A model generated the notes under the pieces. It did no database searches and was not told the DNA's origin. It saw only the letters and a program-made list of their open reading frames with translations. The position numbers and the translations under genes are program-made. From positions 1 through 64,000 of the forward strand of contig JAIQFF010000002.1 of assembly GCA_020073395.1 (NCBI GenBank): DNA of 64,000 bases, in the 5' to 3' direction. Origin of the DNA: Terriglobia bacterium. GTDB taxonomy: Bacteria; Acidobacteriota; Terriglobia; Terriglobales; Acidobacteriaceae. Positions within the stretch are counted from its first letter, which is position 1; every line of letters starts with the position of its first letter. This document shows, piece by piece, positions 1-9,125 of the stretch.

Positions 1-20
1 CCGAAGCCCGAAGCCCGGTT

Positions 21-608
21 CTACCCGCCTTGCTTCAGGTCGGTGAGCACTTGCCGCGCAATTTCCTTCAGAGTCTCAAACACTCCCGGACCCTGGAAGG
101 CGATCGCTTCAATCAGCGGCTCGTTTTTCCGGCGAAGATGCTTTGACAGGGCGTCCACCGAGAGGACATTCGGCAGATCGCGTTTATTGAGTTGCAGGAC
201 ATAGGGAATCTTGTTGAAGTCGTAGCCGTGTTCCTTGAGGTTGGCCATCAGGTTGTCGAGGGCCTCGACATTGGCGTCCATGCGTTCTTCCTGGGAGTCG
301 GCCACGAAGACGATGCCATCCACGCCGCGCAGAATCAGTTTGCGGCTAGCGTCGTAGAACACCTGGCCGGGGACCGTGTACAGGTGAATACGCGTCTTGA
401 AGCCGCGAACTGAGCCCAGGTCGAGAGGCAGAAAATCAAAAAACAGGGTTCGTTCGGTCTCCGTGGCGAGGGAGATCATCTTGCCCTTCTGCTGCTCGGC
501 GGTCTTCTGGTAGATGAACTGAAGATTCGTGGTCTTGCCGCCCAACCCGGCGCCGTAGTAAACGATCTTGCAGTTGATCTCGCGGGCTGCGAAGTTGATG
601 AAACTCAA
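21..608 (-). CDS. mglA: MglA-family small GTPase
   Basis: This is a cytoplasmic Ras-like GTPase of the MglA family, which sets cell polarity and gliding in myxobacteria; its role here is unknown. The P-loop GAGLGGKT lies at residues 19-26, TVPGQ replaces the usual DTAGQ, and NKRD gives guanine specificity. I chose a TTG start at 608 because GAGGGA sits about 6 nt upstream and because this places the MglA-specific threonine of TVPGQ at residue 78, its number in Myxococcus MglA. An in-frame ATG at 641 would add 11 residues. No mglB partner is visible nearby. Confidence 0.88.
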   Translation of the reverse strand: MSFINFAAREINCKIVYYGAGLGGKTTNLQFIYQKTAEQQKGKMISLATETERTLFFDFLPLDLGSVRGFKTRIHLYTVPGQVFYDASRKLILRGVDGIVFVADSQEERMDANVEALDNLMANLKEHGYDFNKIPYVLQLNKRDLPNVLSVDALSKHLRRKNEPLIEAIAFQGPGVFETLKEIARQVLTDLKQGG

Positions 609-649
609 GACTTCCCTCGAAACCGGTGGCCGCGTCCGCATCGACGCGA

Positions 650-1011
650 ACGTCTCCCGGTTAAATTTGGCTTGATGCTGCTGGTTTTATACCACATGGC
701 CCGGCGTCCACGGCAGGTTACGCAGGTTACTTGTGGAACACTGTCCTTCTTGGGGAGAGTAGAGCCCGGTCAGTGGCTTTTTACGAGAGGTATGATTTCA
801 GATTGCAGATTTCAGATTTGAGATTGAAAACCCTGGCCAATAGCTTGTCAGGCCCGGATGTTAACTTCGGAATCCAGTTCTAAGGTGTGTCTTGGTGTCC
901 TTTGCGGATTTCCTTTGCGTCCTTCGCGGTAAGAAGCTCTTGACCGCAAAGAGCGCAAAGGATCCGCAAAGTTCGCTTAGGACTTCAACCTGAAATCTGC
1001 AGTCTCGGCCG
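650..1011. other. Intergenic region, no gene; holds a GCAAAGG-type inverted repeat
   Basis: This spacer between mglA and the VWA gene contains no credible reading frame. Its right half (about 893-977) has facing blocks of TTTGCGTCCTT-like and GCAAAGGA-like sequence that can fold back. It belongs to the same family as copies near 25612 and 60178. Confidence 0.5.
893..977. repeat. Dispersed inverted repeat, family C (copy 1)
   Basis: The left arm is built from GTCCTTTGCGG and TTTGCGTCCTTCGCGGT. The right arm carries the complementary ACCGCAAAGAGCGCAAAG and a further GATCCGCAAAG. A near-identical arrangement lies at 25612-25718, which supports a repeated element rather than chance. Confidence 0.55.
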
Positions 1012-2352
1012 TCAGCGACCCAATCCGACGGGATAGTAGCCTTCTTTTGCGGTCACCGTCAGGCCGGAACGCGCCACGTGGACGTCGATCTCGCGGTGGC
1101 TGCTGCTGGGAGTGGAATGAGTCAGGTATCCCAGGGTGTACTGATTGCGCGCATCACCCAGGGCGCGGGCGTAGGTGGTCTCGATGGCGTCGCGGGAAAA
1201 GCCGGGAAAAATCTCGCCGCCGGTGGCGTTGGCGTATTTTGGCAGGATGTTGCTGTAGCCGAGCCGCGAGCCCGACAAAGGCACATGCAGCTTCTGCAAC
1301 GAACCGTATCCGGGAACCGCCGACCCCTCCACGGCCACGCCGTACACCTGAATTCCGTTCGATAACAGGACCTTCAGAGTATCGCTGTAGCTAGCGTTGC
1401 TGCCGTATTCGCGGCCATCGCTGACGATGAAAATGACCTTCCGCCGGGCACGGTCGCGTTTACGCAGTTCGAGGGCGGCGGCCACGATGGCATCGTTCAG
1501 AACATGGGACTCTTTAGGTGGATTGATGGTTCTGGGGGCGCCGGCGTCAATGGGGACACCGTTGACGATGGGCCCCTGCGGCCCCAGCGGACCGCTGGTT
1601 ACGGGAGGACCGTTATTTCTGCCGGTCACCATCTTCAGGCTGTCCAGAGCCGCCGTTAAGCGACGGCCGACCGCTCCAAAGTCGGTCACCCTGGATACAC
1701 TGGTGCTGTAGGTATAGAGGGAGACTTCATCAAACTCACTGAAGGCTCCTTCGAGCGCCGAGAAGGTCTGAATGACCTTCTGCACCGCCACGTCCGGCAT
1801 ACCAGTATCAAACAGCACCGCCGCCGAGAGGGCGAAGGGATCGGTAGTAAAGAAATTCAGGGTCTGCTTCTTGCCATCCTCGAAAACCGAAAAGTCTCTC
1901 GATAGCAGCCCGTTGACCAGGCGTCCGGAGTCATCCTTCACCATCACCGGGACCAGTACCTGGTTGACGTTGGCCACGATTCTGTACAGTTCGTCATTCC
2001 CCGAAGGGTGTTCCGCAGTGGCGCCTCCCTGTGGGACCGTCTTGACGTTGAATGGGGGCGCAGGGGCCACCCCGGGCGCGTAAATCGGTTCTTCGGTTGG
2101 ACTGGAACTGGTGGGCGGCGCCTGATTCGGGGGCGGCACCTGGTCTTGAGGGGCCCGGTTCTGCGGAACCTGGCTCGGCGGGGCCGAACCCGGCGGTGGC
2201 GCATTGGGAAAGGGCCGCGAAGCCGACGGCGCATCCGGAATGTCCTGCTTGGGTTTCTCCTGCTGTTGGGCCGCGATCGTCCCGCCAAACAGGCAAAATA
2301 CCGCTACGGCTGCGGCAAAGGCCTTAGACGTTCTACCGATTACTGAGCACAC
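1012..2352 (-). CDS. Secreted VWFA-related domain protein with proline-rich linker
   Basis: This 446-residue protein has an N-terminal signal-like segment (about residues 10-28, ending near AAQQQ). A proline/glutamine-rich linker to about residue 110 follows, then a VWA-type domain. The MIDAS position reads DTGMP instead of DxSxS, so metal binding is doubtful. The C-terminus has the YTLGYL and GYYP elements common in the acidobacterial VWFA-related family. Its function is unknown, and a cell-surface or periplasmic binding role is an inference. It is divergent from another VWA gene at 2465, with a spacer of about 110 bp. Confidence 0.8.
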   Translation of the reverse strand: MCSVIGRTSKAFAAAVAVFCLFGGTIAAQQQEKPKQDIPDAPSASRPFPNAPPPGSAPPSQVPQNRAPQDQVPPPNQAPPTSSSPTEEPIYAPGVAPAPPFNVKTVPQGGATAEHPSGNDELYRIVANVNQVLVPVMVKDDSGRLVNGLLSRDFSVFEDGKKQTLNFFTTDPFALSAAVLFDTGMPDVAVQKVIQTFSALEGAFSEFDEVSLYTYSTSVSRVTDFGAVGRRLTAALDSLKMVTGRNNGPPVTSGPLGPQGPIVNGVPIDAGAPRTINPPKESHVLNDAIVAAALELRKRDRARRKVIFIVSDGREYGSNASYSDTLKVLLSNGIQVYGVAVEGSAVPGYGSLQKLHVPLSGSRLGYSNILPKYANATGGEIFPGFSRDAIETTYARALGDARNQYTLGYLTHSTPSSSHREIDVHVARSGLTVTAKEGYYPVGLGR

Positions 2353-2464
2353 GGAAACCCCTCCGCCTGACGGCGACTGCCTATATTTCGGATGCCGGAA
2401 CCTGTGGTTTCGTGCATCTAACCTTGATGGAATAGACTAACAAAAAGCGCGGGAGAATATCTGG

Positions 2465-3550
2465 ATGCCAAGAGTCCCCAGGTTTCAGGCGTTTGCAGCC
2501 CCACTGTTGGCGTCCGCCATGCTGGCCGCCGGCCTTTTCTGCGCGCGCCCGGCTTTTGCCCAGCAGCTTCCCCACCTGGCTGGCACTCCGGACCCAGACA
2601 ATCCGGCCCCGAGAGACCAGACTGGGGAGCAAGACCAGTCTGTCAGCACGCTCAAAGTCAATGTCAATGTTGTCCAGCTCTTTTTCAATGTCAAAGACAA
2701 GAAAGGCGCGCTGATTCCCAATTTGACCAAGAACGACTTTCAGGTTGTCGAAGACGGCAAGCCTCAGACCATCAAATACTTCACCGCCGAGTCTGACCTT
2801 CCCCTGACCCTGGGCATTCTGATCGATTCCAGCGGCAGCCAGCAGCAGGTCCTGGAAATGGAGAAGGAAGTTGGGGCCAATTTCCTGAATGAAATTCTGC
2901 GCCCCAAGGACCTGGCATTCGTTATCAGTTTCGACGTCGATTCCAACCTGTTGCAGGATTTCACCAACTCGCCGCGCCTGTTGCGGGCGGCCCTCAACAG
3001 CGCGCGCATCAATGCCCCTCCGTCCAGTTGTGGAGGTCTCCCGGGACAAGGAGGCGGACCCTTGCCGTGCAGTTCCAATCCCAAAGGCACCGTGCTTTAC
3101 GACACTGTGTACCTGGCCTCCCATGATGAGTTGGCCAAGGAAGTGGGGCGCAAGGCCATGATCCTTCTGACCGACGGGGAGGACCAGGGCAGTCAGTACA
3201 AGATCACCGATGCGATTGAGGCCGCCCAGAAGTCGGACTCTATCTGTTATGTCCTGCTGATCGCGGACCGCGGCTTTTACGGGTTTGGCGGGTACTCGGG
3301 CGATCGCGAGATGAAGAAGCTGGCGAGCGAGACCGGCGGCCGCGTGATCGAAGTGGGAAACAAAATGGAGAAGCTGAAGGAAGCCTTTGACCAGATCGCG
3401 CAAGAACTACGCAGCCAGTACAATGTCGGCTACACCCCCACCAACACAGCCTTGGACGGCACCTTCCGCAAAGTGGGGGTCCAGGCCAACAAGAAGGACT
3501 ACAAGATTCAGGCCCGCACCGGATATTACGCCGTCGCCAAAAAAGACTAG
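2465..3550 (+). CDS. Secreted VWFA-related domain protein
   Basis: This 361-residue protein starts with an Arg-containing leader and a hydrophobic core ending around residue 32 (PAFAQ), so it is probably exported. The VWA fold carries an intact MIDAS motif DSSGS near residue 120 and a later TDGED. The C-terminus (YNVGYTPTN, TGYYAV) matches the VWFA-related family found in many copies in Acidobacteria. The substrate is unknown. It lies immediately upstream of the nucleoside hydrolase gene (13-bp gap), so the two may be cotranscribed. Confidence 0.82.
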   Translation: MPRVPRFQAFAAPLLASAMLAAGLFCARPAFAQQLPHLAGTPDPDNPAPRDQTGEQDQSVSTLKVNVNVVQLFFNVKDKKGALIPNLTKNDFQVVEDGKPQTIKYFTAESDLPLTLGILIDSSGSQQQVLEMEKEVGANFLNEILRPKDLAFVISFDVDSNLLQDFTNSPRLLRAALNSARINAPPSSCGGLPGQGGGPLPCSSNPKGTVLYDTVYLASHDELAKEVGRKAMILLTDGEDQGSQYKITDAIEAAQKSDSICYVLLIADRGFYGFGGYSGDREMKKLASETGGRVIEVGNKMEKLKEAFDQIAQELRSQYNVGYTPTNTALDGTFRKVGVQANKKDYKIQARTGYYAVAKKD

Positions 3551-3563
3551 ACTGCAGGAATCC

Positions 3564-4577
3564 ATGAGGATCGCCACTCTGGTTTTCAGCCTGGTCATCG
3601 CATTCTCTCCTGTTGCCTTGGCGCAGACTCCCACCGGCGTCATTTTCGACACGGACATGGGCAACGACGTCGATGATGCGCTCGCCCTGGCCATGTTGCA
3701 TGCTTTCCAGAGCCGCCATGAAGTCAACCTGCTGGCGGTGACCATCAGCAAGGACAACAAGTGGGCCGCGCCCTACGTGGACCTGGTCAATACCTTCTAC
3801 GGACACGCTGAGATTCCAATCGGCACCGTACAAAATGGCAAGACGCCAGAGTCGAATCCGATGATCGAAATTCCTTCCGAACGGCGGCGCCCCGACGGGA
3901 ACTTCGTTTACCCCCACCGTATTTTGGACGGAGCCCAGGCGCCGGAAGCAGTCTCCCTGCTGCGGCAGACGCTGGCGAACCAAAAGGATCGGAGCGTCGT
4001 AATGGTGCAGGTGGGCTTCAGCACAAATCTGGCCCGCTTGCTGGAAACCAAGGCCGATGCGGCCAGTCCGGATGATGGAACTACTCTTGTCCGGAAAAAA
4101 GTCCACTTGCTTTCTGTCATGGCGGGGAATTTTGCCAACGGACGGCCGGAATTCAATCTGGAGAAGGATGTGCCTTCCGCGGTAAAACTCTTCCATGATT
4201 GGCCGACTCCGATCGTGGTGAGCGGGTTCGAAATCGGCGCTGCTCTGGTGTTCCCCGCAACTCGCATCGAGCAGGATTTCGCATACGTGAGGGACCATCC
4301 AGTGGCCGAAGCCTATCGGTCCTATATGAAGATGCCTTACGACCGCCCCACCTGGGACCTGACGGCAGTGCTCTACGCCGTGCGTCCGGAAGAAAAATAT
4401 TTTTCGCTCTCACCGCCCGGAACGATCACTGTTCTACCCGAAGGCAGTTCCCGCTTCGAGCCGTCTCCTGGAGGAAATCACCGCTATCTGATTCTCACGG
4501 ATGAGCAGCGCGCACGAACGCTGGAGGCGATGATCCTGCTCGCCGGCCAGCCGCCTGCGGCTTGCAGCAAACGCTAA
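3564..4577 (+). CDS. Secreted inosine/uridine-preferring nucleoside hydrolase
   Basis: This enzyme of the nucleoside hydrolase (IUNH) family hydrolyses the N-glycosidic bond of nucleosides to ribose and base. The family calcium-binding signature DTDMGNDVDDA is present near residue 30. The ATG at 3564 was chosen because it is directly followed by a clean signal peptide (about 21 residues, ending VALAQ). The open frame extends further upstream into the VWA gene but without family similarity. Most bacterial members are cytosolic, so export is unusual and suggests breakdown of external nucleosides. The window also encodes adenosine, guanine and cytosine deaminases. Confidence 0.85.
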   Translation: MRIATLVFSLVIAFSPVALAQTPTGVIFDTDMGNDVDDALALAMLHAFQSRHEVNLLAVTISKDNKWAAPYVDLVNTFYGHAEIPIGTVQNGKTPESNPMIEIPSERRRPDGNFVYPHRILDGAQAPEAVSLLRQTLANQKDRSVVMVQVGFSTNLARLLETKADAASPDDGTTLVRKKVHLLSVMAGNFANGRPEFNLEKDVPSAVKLFHDWPTPIVVSGFEIGAALVFPATRIEQDFAYVRDHPVAEAYRSYMKMPYDRPTWDLTAVLYAVRPEEKYFSLSPPGTITVLPEGSSRFEPSPGGNHRYLILTDEQRARTLEAMILLAGQPPAACSKR

Positions 4578-4589
4578 TCGACCGAGACT

Positions 4590-5513
4590 CTATTTTTCAG
4601 ACGCGAATGCCCGCTGAGCGCGCTCCACCTTGTCTTGATCAGAGCTCTTCAGACAATGCTCAAGAAGAGCATGCCGCAAATCCGCGGGAATCGGGGTAGA
4701 GTCGCGAACCGGCGTCCAGCCACCGAAAATTCGGGCCGCTCCTTCGAGTTCCTGGTCAGTCAGGTTTCTGCTTTCCACGGCCTCGATGAGTACCTTTGCA
4801 GGATACTGACGCAGAAGTTTTTCGGCGATTTCCTCGTATCCGGGGAATCCCGACCACGGTCCTGCACCGGAACCGTACCAAGCCATTAGGGCACGGATTC
4901 GGCCACTTATGTCGGCGTATTGCTTCGCCAGAGCGAGATTCAGAGGCTCTAAATTTGGATATTTCCCGGGTGGCTGGTATTGACTCACGGCGTTGGACCA
5001 CAGGGGTTTCAGGCTCGAAGGCATTGTCTTCAGCCAGCGGCGCTCGTCCTCCTTTGCCCTAATCTCTTCGCGGTGCACTTGATTGAAGAATTCTCGCGCA
5101 CCCGTCATGCCACGCGCATCAAACCAGCGCAACCATCGGTCGGCATCGCCGTTGTACCAATCGCCGTTCCAGACGGAGCTGCCAATCGCCGTTCCTTCGT
5201 GGTTCCAAACGGTGGCGATCTCTTTCTTGTTCTTCAACAGGGCAATCTCGGGGCCGTCCATGCAGGCGCACTGAAACGGCCCGCCCGTGCGCTTCAGCGT
5301 GATCGCGGACTTCAGTTGCTCGAAGTCCTTGCGGCTCGATGACCGATACACCACAAACTCGCGCTTGAATCCTTCGCTATACACGACCATCTCGTCGGCT
5401 TGATCAATCAAGGCAAAAAGTTCAGACGTTAGTTGGAGTCTGCTCTTCTCGCCAGCCACGACAGGAAGCGCACATGCAACCAGGGCTAACGCGACAAACA
5501 GTTTACGGAACAT
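4590..5513 (-). CDS. Secreted protein of unknown function
   Basis: I do not recognise this 307-residue protein. It starts with a classical signal peptide (MFRKLFVALALVACALP, cleaved near VVAG). The rest is soluble, rich in Trp, Arg and Glu, with a CACM pair around residue 80 and helical C-terminal segments. It is convergent with the nucleoside hydrolase gene (12-bp gap). Export is supported by the sequence, but no function can be assigned. Confidence 0.7.
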   Translation of the reverse strand: MFRKLFVALALVACALPVVAGEKSRLQLTSELFALIDQADEMVVYSEGFKREFVVYRSSSRKDFEQLKSAITLKRTGGPFQCACMDGPEIALLKNKKEIATVWNHEGTAIGSSVWNGDWYNGDADRWLRWFDARGMTGAREFFNQVHREEIRAKEDERRWLKTMPSSLKPLWSNAVSQYQPPGKYPNLEPLNLALAKQYADISGRIRALMAWYGSGAGPWSGFPGYEEIAEKLLRQYPAKVLIEAVESRNLTDQELEGAARIFGGWTPVRDSTPIPADLRHALLEHCLKSSDQDKVERAQRAFASEK

Positions 5514-5562
5514 GGACGAACTCTACTGAAGTCCTGGGAGAACGTCTCGTTACGTTGGTTAT

Positions 5563-5991
5563 TCACGGCAACATTGGGGACGACTTCGCCCGGTCCTTCA
5601 CGCGGATCACGAACTTCAACCCTGACCACACTTCACTCACGGCGCAAACTTTCACATCCACCAGGCCCGCAGCCAGACCGATCCTCCGCACGTCGTTTTC
5701 GTTGAGGTCAGTGGTCACGCCGGAAGTCTTTTTGGGCCAGCTCACCCACAGCATTCCCGCAGGCGCTAGCCGGCCTGCAAATTTGGGAAACTGTTTTTTC
5801 ATGTCTGCCTGGCTCTTTATGAAAATCATGGCGAAGTCGAGGTTGTGCTGGTCCTCCTTCACCAGCGAGCACTGGGACAAAGCCTCCTTCAGCGCCGTAT
5901 TTACGTCGCCGGGCAGCTGGAAAAATGCAACCCGGAATTGTGGCTTGAGGCCTATCTTTTTGGGAAGGGGCGTGCCGGAGTATCCCGCCAT
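5563..5991 (-). CDS. DUF3052-family protein
   Basis: This 142-residue protein begins MAGYSGTPLPKKIG, typical of the DUF3052 family of small soluble proteins common in Acidobacteria and Actinobacteria. A central LAPAGMLWVSWPKK segment is also conserved in that family. No catalytic motif is obvious and the role is unknown. It lies 9 bp downstream of a VWA gene on the same strand. Confidence 0.72.
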   Translation of the reverse strand: MAGYSGTPLPKKIGLKPQFRVAFFQLPGDVNTALKEALSQCSLVKEDQHNLDFAMIFIKSQADMKKQFPKFAGRLAPAGMLWVSWPKKTSGVTTDLNENDVRRIGLAAGLVDVKVCAVSEVWSGLKFVIRVKDRAKSSPMLP

Positions 5992-6000
5992 GCCAATCGC

Positions 6001-7116
6001 CTATGGCGTGGGCGCGTAGTAACCACGCCGGCTGCGAACGCGCAGGCCTTTGTGGTTTTGCGCCAGGATCTCGATGGTGTGGAAGCGTCCGTCAGTACGC
6101 AGGTCGGAGGGCTTGTAGGAAAGCGCGTACTGGCTGCGCAATTCATCCTGGATTTCGACGAAGGCGTTGGCCACGTCATTGAGTTGAAAGGGGAAGAAAG
6201 CGCGTCCGCCGGTAGCATCGGCGATGCGCTCCAAAATTTTGTCCCCGCTACGCCTGCCGCCGGTGATGTTGGTGCTGATGGTGTAGATGATCACTTCCGC
6301 GCGCTGCGCCATCTCGATGGATTCCTCGCGGGTGACGTGGCTCATGTTGTCCTCACCATCGCTAAGCAGGATGATCGCCCGCCGCACCGGCCCATTCTGC
6401 TGTTCCTTGAGCAGCTTGTCGCGGGAGGCAAAATACAGCGCATCGTACATGGCGGTACCACCGCCCGGCCGCATATTGCGAACCCCCCGCGACAGCGCCT
6501 CCGTGTTGTCGGTGAAGTCCTGCTCCACTACCGGGGTCACATCAAAGCCGACTACGAACGCTTTGTCATAGCGGGGCCGGACGGTCTGGTTGAGAAACTC
6601 AATGGCCGATTCCTGCTCGAACTTGAAACGGTCACGGACCGAATTGCTGGCATCCACCAGCAGCCCGACTTGCAGCGGCAGGTCGGTTTCATTGTGAAAG
6701 CTCCGGATCTGGTCGGCCGGCCTGCCGTCGTCGAGCACCGAGAAATCGCCCTTCGCCAGGTTCCTTACATAGCGGCCATGTTTGTCGGTGACGGTGAAAA
6801 CGACGTTCACTTCGTTCACCGTCTTGGTAATCGTGGTAGCTACGTCATCAGCGGGGTTCGAGGCCTCGTCGGCCTTGGCCTTCGGAGAGGTGTCCGATTT
6901 CGCCGGTTCAGGTTTGGCGGCGGGCGAATCAACCAGAGGGGCAGTTTGCGGCTCTGCGCTGGCGGGGGGCGGAGTAGGCGGAGGCGGCTTGGGCTGACTG
7001 CGTTCTTGCTTGACCGCCGAGGGAGCGGACGGCAGGTCGTCGGAAGAATCCTGGGCCAGCACGACTGCCACGAACAACATGCTGCCCAGCAACAAGATGA
7101 TGCTGCGGAACTTCAT
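6001..7116 (-). CDS. Secreted VWFA-related domain protein
   Basis: This 371-residue protein has an N-terminal hydrophobic signal segment (residues 4-21, ending VVLAQ). A Pro/Ala/Lys-rich linker to about residue 95 follows, then a VWA domain with an intact MIDAS motif DASNS and the SDGED motif. The C-terminus (YALSYKP, RRGYYAPTP) fits the VWFA-related acidobacterial family. The function is unknown but probably periplasmic or surface-exposed. A DUF3052 gene follows after 9 bp. Confidence 0.82.
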   Translation of the reverse strand: MKFRSIILLLGSMLFVAVVLAQDSSDDLPSAPSAVKQERSQPKPPPPTPPPASAEPQTAPLVDSPAAKPEPAKSDTSPKAKADEASNPADDVATTITKTVNEVNVVFTVTDKHGRYVRNLAKGDFSVLDDGRPADQIRSFHNETDLPLQVGLLVDASNSVRDRFKFEQESAIEFLNQTVRPRYDKAFVVGFDVTPVVEQDFTDNTEALSRGVRNMRPGGGTAMYDALYFASRDKLLKEQQNGPVRRAIILLSDGEDNMSHVTREESIEMAQRAEVIIYTISTNITGGRRSGDKILERIADATGGRAFFPFQLNDVANAFVEIQDELRSQYALSYKPSDLRTDGRFHTIEILAQNHKGLRVRSRRGYYAPTP

Positions 7117-7148
7117 GACGCCTCAATTATAGCCGCAACCCCTTGAGT

Positions 7149-7308
7149 GTGTGGGATGGGCACTCCTGTCCGCCGCCTTTGACTGTGTGGGGCGGACACT
7201 CCTGTCCGCCGCCTTTGCCCTTGGTGGATGGGGAGTTAGGGTCAAAGTCAACAGTCAAAATCGAAAGTCAAAGTCAAAGTCAGCGGACAGGATTGTCCGC
7301 TCCACACT
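7149..7308. repeat. Dispersed palindromic element, family A (copy 1)
   Basis: Two tandem left arms (GTGTGGGATGGGCACTCC and a second starting at 7185) are followed by TTTGAC. The right arm has three GTCAAA units and ends CCACAC at 7307. The right end supplies the first base of the TAG stop of rluD. It matches copies at 10467, 13739, 39208, 44173 and 62862. Confidence 0.85.
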
Positions 7309-8266
7309 AACCCTCGAGTCGCTGCAACAAATCTTTCAGTTCCGCGGGCAATGGGGCTGCGAAAGACAACGCCTCGCCGCTCCGGGGGTGCTGAAATTGC
7401 AGCCCCGCGGCATGCAGAAAGTTTCTGGAAAGAGAGATGCGAGCAGCTGGCTTGCCGCCTATCTCGCGGGGAGCGCCATAGAGCGTGTCCCCTACCACAG
7501 GATGGCGCAGCGATGCCAGATGGACCCGAATCTGGTGGGTCCGGCCGGTGTCAATGCGCACTTCCAGCAGGGTGAATTTTCCATACGGCGAATCCAGCCG
7601 GCGCTCAACCTGGTAGTGGGTAATGGCTTCACGTCCGCCTGATCGCTTCGTGGTCATGCGAGTGCGCCGCACCCGGTCGCGGCTGATGCTGCTGCTGATC
7701 GTCCCGCGGTCTTGCTTCAGCCAGCCATGCACCAGGGCGATGTATTTCTTTTTCACCTGCCGCCGCACGAACTGGCTGGCCAGCCGGCGATGCGATTCGT
7801 CGTTCTTGGCCACCACCAGGAGCCCGCTGGTGGCCTTGTCCAGGCGATGCACAATTCCGGGACGCAGTTCGCCGCCGACTGACGATAGCTGGCCGAAGTG
7901 ATACAGCAGAGCATTCACCAGGGTGCCGCGATTGCGCTCGTCTTCGGTGGCGCCGGCTCCGGCGTGTACCGTCATCCCGGCCGGTTTGTTCACTACAGCA
8001 AGATCGGCGTCCTCGAACACAATGTCCAGGGGAATGTCTTCCGCCATCGCCCGCAGAGGTGGCTGCGACGCGGTCCCGAGCACGGCGATGCGTTCACCGC
8101 CGCGCAGGCGCAAAGATGCCCGCGCAATCGCATCATTCACCAGCACCAGTTGTTGCGCGATGAGTTGCTGGACACGGGCACGACTGGTTTCGGGAAGATG
8201 CGCCACCAGAAACTGGTCCAATCGTTTGCCGGCATCTTCGGCTGCGGGAATCAGAAGTGGAGGCAT
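7307..8266 (-). CDS. rluD: RluA/RluD-family 23S rRNA pseudouridine synthase
   Basis: This 319-residue enzyme converts specific uridines of large-subunit rRNA to pseudouridine. It has an N-terminal S4 RNA-binding domain (about residues 12-75) and a catalytic RluA-type domain with the signature HRLDKATSGLLV, whose aspartate is the nucleophile. RTHQIRVH is the second family motif. Its size fits RluD better than RluC, but exact site specificity cannot be fixed. The gene follows lgt on the same strand (55-bp gap), and its stop codon touches a family A palindrome. Confidence 0.88.
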   Translation of the reverse strand: MPPLLIPAAEDAGKRLDQFLVAHLPETSRARVQQLIAQQLVLVNDAIARASLRLRGGERIAVLGTASQPPLRAMAEDIPLDIVFEDADLAVVNKPAGMTVHAGAGATEDERNRGTLVNALLYHFGQLSSVGGELRPGIVHRLDKATSGLLVVAKNDESHRRLASQFVRRQVKKKYIALVHGWLKQDRGTISSSISRDRVRRTRMTTKRSGGREAITHYQVERRLDSPYGKFTLLEVRIDTGRTHQIRVHLASLRHPVVGDTLYGAPREIGGKPAARISLSRNFLHAAGLQFQHPRSGEALSFAAPLPAELKDLLQRLEG

Positions 8267-8293
8267 GTAGGCGCGGGCGCCCCCGCCCGTGCT

Positions 8294-8310
8294 CGTCCCC
8301 GAAAGGGGAC
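8294..8310 (-). terminator. Possible hairpin between lgt and rluD
   Basis: CGTCCCC and GGGGACG flank a GAAA tetraloop just downstream of the lgt stop. This is a very stable stem-loop but has no clear U-tract, so it may stabilise or punctuate the lgt transcript rather than terminate it. Confidence 0.4.
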
Positions 8311-8321
8311 GATGGTTTTGT

Positions 8322-9125
8322 TTAGCGCTGCGCGTGCGCCGGAACCGCTCTGGCGGACGACTTGAGCCACCAGATCAGGCCCCCGGTGATCACGAGGCCA
8401 ATGGAAATCAACTGCGTCCCCGTCATGACTCCGCCAAAAACCTCGCCGCGTCCGGGATCGTCACGAATGAATTCCAGGAAATAGCGGGCCACGCCATAAA
8501 GAATGAAATAGGCCGCCAGTACCTGCCCGTCGAACTTCTTGCGTTTGAAAAGCCACATCAGAATGAAAAAGTTGGCCAGTTCGACCGCCGCTTCGAAAAG
8601 CTGCGTAGGCTCAAGCGGTATTCCGAGCGGAGTGTAGGAATTCAAATTTGCGATGGGATTAGTAAAAGTCACACCCCAGAAATGATGGGTAGGCTTGCCA
8701 AAGCAACAGCCGGCGGCGAAGCATCCCACGCGCCCGATGGCGTGCCCCAGGGCCAGCCCGGGCGCGAAGGCATCCCAGGTGGCGAGCGCGGGCATACGGT
8801 GCTGGCGCATGTACCACACGGCCGCAACGGACGCGCCGATCAGCCCTCCCGAGAAGACGCCTCCGGCCTGCAGCGTGGACCAGCTGAAGATGTCGCCGGG
8901 ATGGGTCGAGTAGTATCCCCAGTCGTTGACGATGTACAGGATCTTGGCGCCGATGATGCCGCACAGAACTACCAGAACACCCAGGTTCCAGGCGTCGTCT
9001 TGATTGATTCCTTGCTTGCCGGAGTTGCGGACGCTGATCCAGAGTCCGACCAAAACTCCGGTGGAAACCAACAATCCATAAGTGGGAAGGAAGAACTTGC
9101 CGATATGAAAAAGTTGAGGAAACAC
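8322..9125 (-). CDS. lgt: Prolipoprotein diacylglyceryl transferase
   Basis: This inner-membrane enzyme transfers diacylglyceryl from phosphatidylglycerol to the lipobox cysteine of prolipoproteins. The 267-residue length and roughly seven hydrophobic segments fit Lgt. The family signature is present as GHAIGRVGCFAAGCCFGKPT, and a YGVARYFLEFIR segment matches the C-terminal conserved region. It begins with MFPQLFHIGKFFLPTYG, a normal Lgt start. It is probably cotranscribed with rluD. Confidence 0.92.
   Translation of the reverse strand: MFPQLFHIGKFFLPTYGLLVSTGVLVGLWISVRNSGKQGINQDDAWNLGVLVVLCGIIGAKILYIVNDWGYYSTHPGDIFSWSTLQAGGVFSGGLIGASVAAVWYMRQHRMPALATWDAFAPGLALGHAIGRVGCFAAGCCFGKPTHHFWGVTFTNPIANLNSYTPLGIPLEPTQLFEAAVELANFFILMWLFKRKKFDGQVLAAYFILYGVARYFLEFIRDDPGRGEVFGGVMTGTQLISIGLVITGGLIWWLKSSARAVPAHAQR

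Noticed and set aside
7151-7642. Plus-strand frame beginning within a palindromic repeat
   Set aside because: It reads the repeat and then the antisense of rluD; the start codon arises from the repeat itself.
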